This document shows positions 62,246 through 64,000 of a DNA stretch of 64,000 nucleotides, in pieces. The DNA lies in the NCBI GenBank assembly GCA_963835085.1, contig CAWIED010000001.1, positions 3,100,001 to 3,164,000 of the forward strand, in the 5' to 3' direction. The position numbers and the translations under genes are program-made. The stretch is from JBDIAG01 sp963835085 (GTDB lineage: Bacteria > Actinomycetota > Actinomycetes > Actinomycetales > CAWJMD01). Below the pieces are notes generated by a model, which saw only the letters and a program-made list of their open reading frames with translations, was not told where the DNA came from and did no database searches. Position 1 is the first letter of the stretch, and every line of letters starts with the position of its first letter.

Positions 62246-62937
62246 CACGTTCCCGGCAGTGTCGACCACGGATTGGGCAACCGTCCCGCCGTGGGCCACA
62301 CGAACCCGGCACCGCGGCGTCCGGCCAGTTCGCGAGCCTGCTGCTGTTCGGACACCGGCACATCGTGGATGAGGTGCCAGATCCGTGCCGGGTCGTAGTC
62401 CGACAGCCAGTGCGGCGGCTGCCAGGTGCGGTAGAAGTCCCAGGCGTACTCGGCCACGCAGGTCACGTCGACCGCGCTCAGCAGTTCCGGAGCCGGCGGC
62501 CTGCCCGGGTTGGCGACGACCTGCTGCACCCCGGCGGCCCGCAACTCGTCGACCAGCCCCAATGACCAGTGCCCGGCCGTCAGCTCGGCGGGTACGCAGT
62601 CGAGCATCACCGAGGTGACGCCGTAGCGGTCGGCCCACGTCTGCACGTCCGCCATGATCTGCGGCCGCGGTCGGCTGCCGTACGCCACGTCGACGTAACC
62701 CACGAGCGGTGTGCGGCTGCCCCCGGCGAGTGCGGGACCGTAATACGGGTCCGCTGCCGGGCCTGGTCCGTTGTCGGCATTGACCACGGCGAAAGCCAGC
62801 TCGCTTCCGCCCACGAGCCGCTGCCAGGCTGCGGGGTCTTCCGCCGGGTGCACATACCAGGGTGCAGCCGAGCGCGCCTCGGCCCGCAGCTCCGGGGCCG
62901 ACCTGCGCGACCGTGCCGCGCCCACGAGGCTCACCAT
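62242..62937 (-). CDS. Spherulation-specific family 4 protein (GH135/Sph3-like)
   Basis: The 231-residue protein matches the spherulin-4 family: PWYVHPAEDPAAWQRLV, AFAVVNADNGPGPAADPYYGPAL, TPLVGYVDVAYGSRP, DRYGVTSVMLDCVPA and VVANPGRPPAPELL, with a TIM-barrel pattern and conserved acidic residues. The fungal member Sph3 is a galactosaminogalactan glycoside hydrolase of family GH135. There is no signal peptide, so location is unclear. ATG 62937 overlaps the stop of the upstream membrane gene by seven bases, and its own stop overlaps the GH114 gene; the three are coupled. Confidence 0.87.
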   Translation of the reverse strand: MVSLVGAARSRRSAPELRAEARSAAPWYVHPAEDPAAWQRLVGGSELAFAVVNADNGPGPAADPYYGPALAGGSRTPLVGYVDVAYGSRPRPQIMADVQTWADRYGVTSVMLDCVPAELTAGHWSLGLVDELRAAGVQQVVANPGRPPAPELLSAVDVTCVAEYAWDFYRTWQPPHWLSDYDPARIWHLIHDVPVSEQQQARELAGRRGAGFVWPTAGRLPNPWSTLPGTW

Positions 62938-64000
62938 GCCGACGGGTGGGACAGGTGACGGGCGGCGATGACGGCGGTCAAGGCCAAGGTTCCGGCGCAG
63001 ATCATGAGCAGCGCCAGCGAGATGTCCACGACCTGACCGTACTCGCCCAGCCCGAGAGTGGTCAGCGCAGCGCCCGCCCCGAGCAGGGCCAACACCATGG
63101 CGCCCACCGACGAGCCGGCTCGCAGCAGCAGGCCGGTGCCGGCGGTGATCCCGGCCACCAGGCAGGTGGCCATGAGCACGGGCCGGGCGTCGATGTCAGG
63201 AGCGAGGTGAGAGCGCAGCACCCACGCGGTGAGCATGGAGCAGCCCACTACAGCGATCACGGCCACGATGCCGAGCAGCGCTGTGGTGCGCCGGCCCACT
63301 CGCCACGACGTCGGGTGTCTGACCACCTGTCGCACCAGCGAATACGCGAGCTCGAGAATCGGGTCTGAGATGGCTCCGGCCACCAGTCCGGCGACCGCCA
63401 CCGTGAGGAACGAAGCGTCGCCCACGAGCTGGAGCACCGCCCACAGCAGCGCGATCTGCGCCGCCGCCTGCACGCTGCCCAGCACAGCAGAGCCGATCGC
63501 ACCCGCGGGAACGCGCGCCCGTCGGCCACCGTCGATCCAGACGACGACGACGGCGGCCACGGCTACCAGGGCCACCATGGTGCAGGCCACGCCGAAGCGA
63601 GCGTCGGGCAGCAGCAGGGTGGCCGCGATCGTCACCACCGCAGCCCAGCTGCAGGAGGTGACCAGCGCCCATCCCGGACGCAGGATGACCAGCACAGAGG
63701 CTGACATCGACCAGACCGCCCATAACAGAGGGGCCGGGGAATCGATGGCCAAGCTGGCGCCCACCGCGACCGCCGTCAACACGGGGGCGAGGTGGACGGC
63801 CACCCAGGCCGCCACCTGACGATGCCCGGTGCCGAGCCCGTGCCACACTCCCGCGCTGATGGCCTGCCCGCACAGCCAGCCGGTCGCGCCGGCGATGAAG
63901 ACCCGCACCTGGCCTACGCCGGCGGGCAGGCAGCTCAGGGAGATCGCCACCCCGCACAGCATGACCACCATCCGGCCGAAGGCCGTGATGAGATCGCGTC
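62931..64000 (-). CDS. Polytopic membrane protein, partial at the right edge
   Basis: The minus frame is open to base 64000 with RDLITAFGRMVVMLCG before the first visible ATG at 63971, so the gene starts outside the window. The 356 visible codons hold about ten helices with small loops, including VRVFIAGATGWLCGQAISAGVW and AVLVILRPG-like segments. I see no catalytic motif. Coupling to GH135- and GH114-like genes suggests an exopolysaccharide export or assembly protein, for example PelG-like, but the family is not certain. Confidence 0.7.
   Translation of the reverse strand, partial: RDLITAFGRMVVMLCGVAISLSCLPAGVGQVRVFIAGATGWLCGQAISAGVWHGLGTGHRQVAAWVAVHLAPVLTAVAVGASLAIDSPAPLLWAVWSMSASVLVILRPGWALVTSCSWAAVVTIAATLLLPDARFGVACTMVALVAVAAVVVVWIDGGRRARVPAGAIGSAVLGSVQAAAQIALLWAVLQLVGDASFLTVAVAGLVAGAISDPILELAYSLVRQVVRHPTSWRVGRRTTALLGIVAVIAVVGCSMLTAWVLRSHLAPDIDARPVLMATCLVAGITAGTGLLLRAGSSVGAMVLALLGAGAALTTLGLGEYGQVVDISLALLMICAGTLALTAVIAARHLSHPSAW

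Overview
The window is GC-rich chromosomal DNA from an actinobacterium (Actinomycetota). Supporting signs are widespread GTG starts, ATGA/GTGA-coupled operons, TANNNT motifs six bases before start codons (leaderless genes), a DUF222/HNH (13E12-type) gene, a Ser/Thr kinase with a membrane domain, FmdB/MscL/SAF neighbours, and the moeA-rimJ-GLPR/SepX block known from mycobacteria and corynebacteria. I cannot fix the genus. No rRNA, tRNA, CRISPR array, phage or intact insertion sequence is visible.

Layout. 1-5 kb: 3' end of a quinone-oxidoreductase-like gene, a Baeyer-Villiger-type monooxygenase, an mgtC-like gene broken by a frameshift, zwf, and an orphan DNA methyltransferase. 5-9.6 kb: a molybdenum-cofactor/cell-division block (GLPR/SepX-like, rimJ-like, mogA-like, moaC, moeA/glp) with a divergent 5-formyltetrahydrofolate cyclo-ligase. 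9.6-17.6 kb: penicillin-acylase-family hydrolase, K+/H+ antiporter, FmdB protein, MFS transporter, SAF-domain protein, mscL. 17.8-23 kb: a small charged protein, the MoxR-DUF58-VWA operon, a DUF1272-SRPBCC fusion and a membrane protein. 23.2-29.2 kb: a coupled cluster of acyl-CoA-reductase/HAD fusion, zinc alcohol dehydrogenase, LarA-like protein and PlsC-like acyltransferase. 29.3-36.5 kb: hexose-phosphate mutarotase, DUF222/HNH, BtuF-like protein, the ATP-grasp/alpha-E/transglutaminase triad and a Nudix hydrolase. 36.5-47.6 kb: fused isobutyryl-CoA mutase icmF, GT87-like membrane protein, MarR regulator, rpiB, two unknown genes and a two-component system with a GerMN lipoprotein. 48.8-59.5 kb: DsbA-like/MauE pair, HAD phosphatase, Ser/Thr kinase, CBS protein, fused OtsA-OtsB, LacI regulator and a DUF4032 protein. 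59.5-64 kb: alcohol dehydrogenase remnant, DHA2-type exporter, and a coupled GH114 + spherulin-4/GH135 + membrane-protein group running off the right edge, resembling the end of a Pel/galactosaminogalactan-type exopolysaccharide locus.

The most unusual material is non-coding. Two diverged copies of a 0.54-0.69 kb element with short terminal inverted repeats (about 41.9-42.6 and 56.6-57.1 kb) each fill the gap between two convergent genes, and each carries a central long hairpin. A related stand-alone hairpin lies in another convergent gap (14.7 kb). A 1.2 kb gene-free stretch (47.55-48.78 kb), also between convergent genes, holds a four-unit hairpin array inside a pair of direct repeats. The element pair looks like a non-autonomous mobile element (MITE-like) targeting CTAG/TAG stop codons, and is the best candidate here for something undescribed.

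Functional links: zwf, rpiB, mutarotase and OtsAB serve sugar-phosphate metabolism and stress; MoxR/DUF58/VWA, kinase, DsbA-like/MauE and the two-component system serve the envelope; the 23-29 kb cluster probably makes or modifies a lipid.
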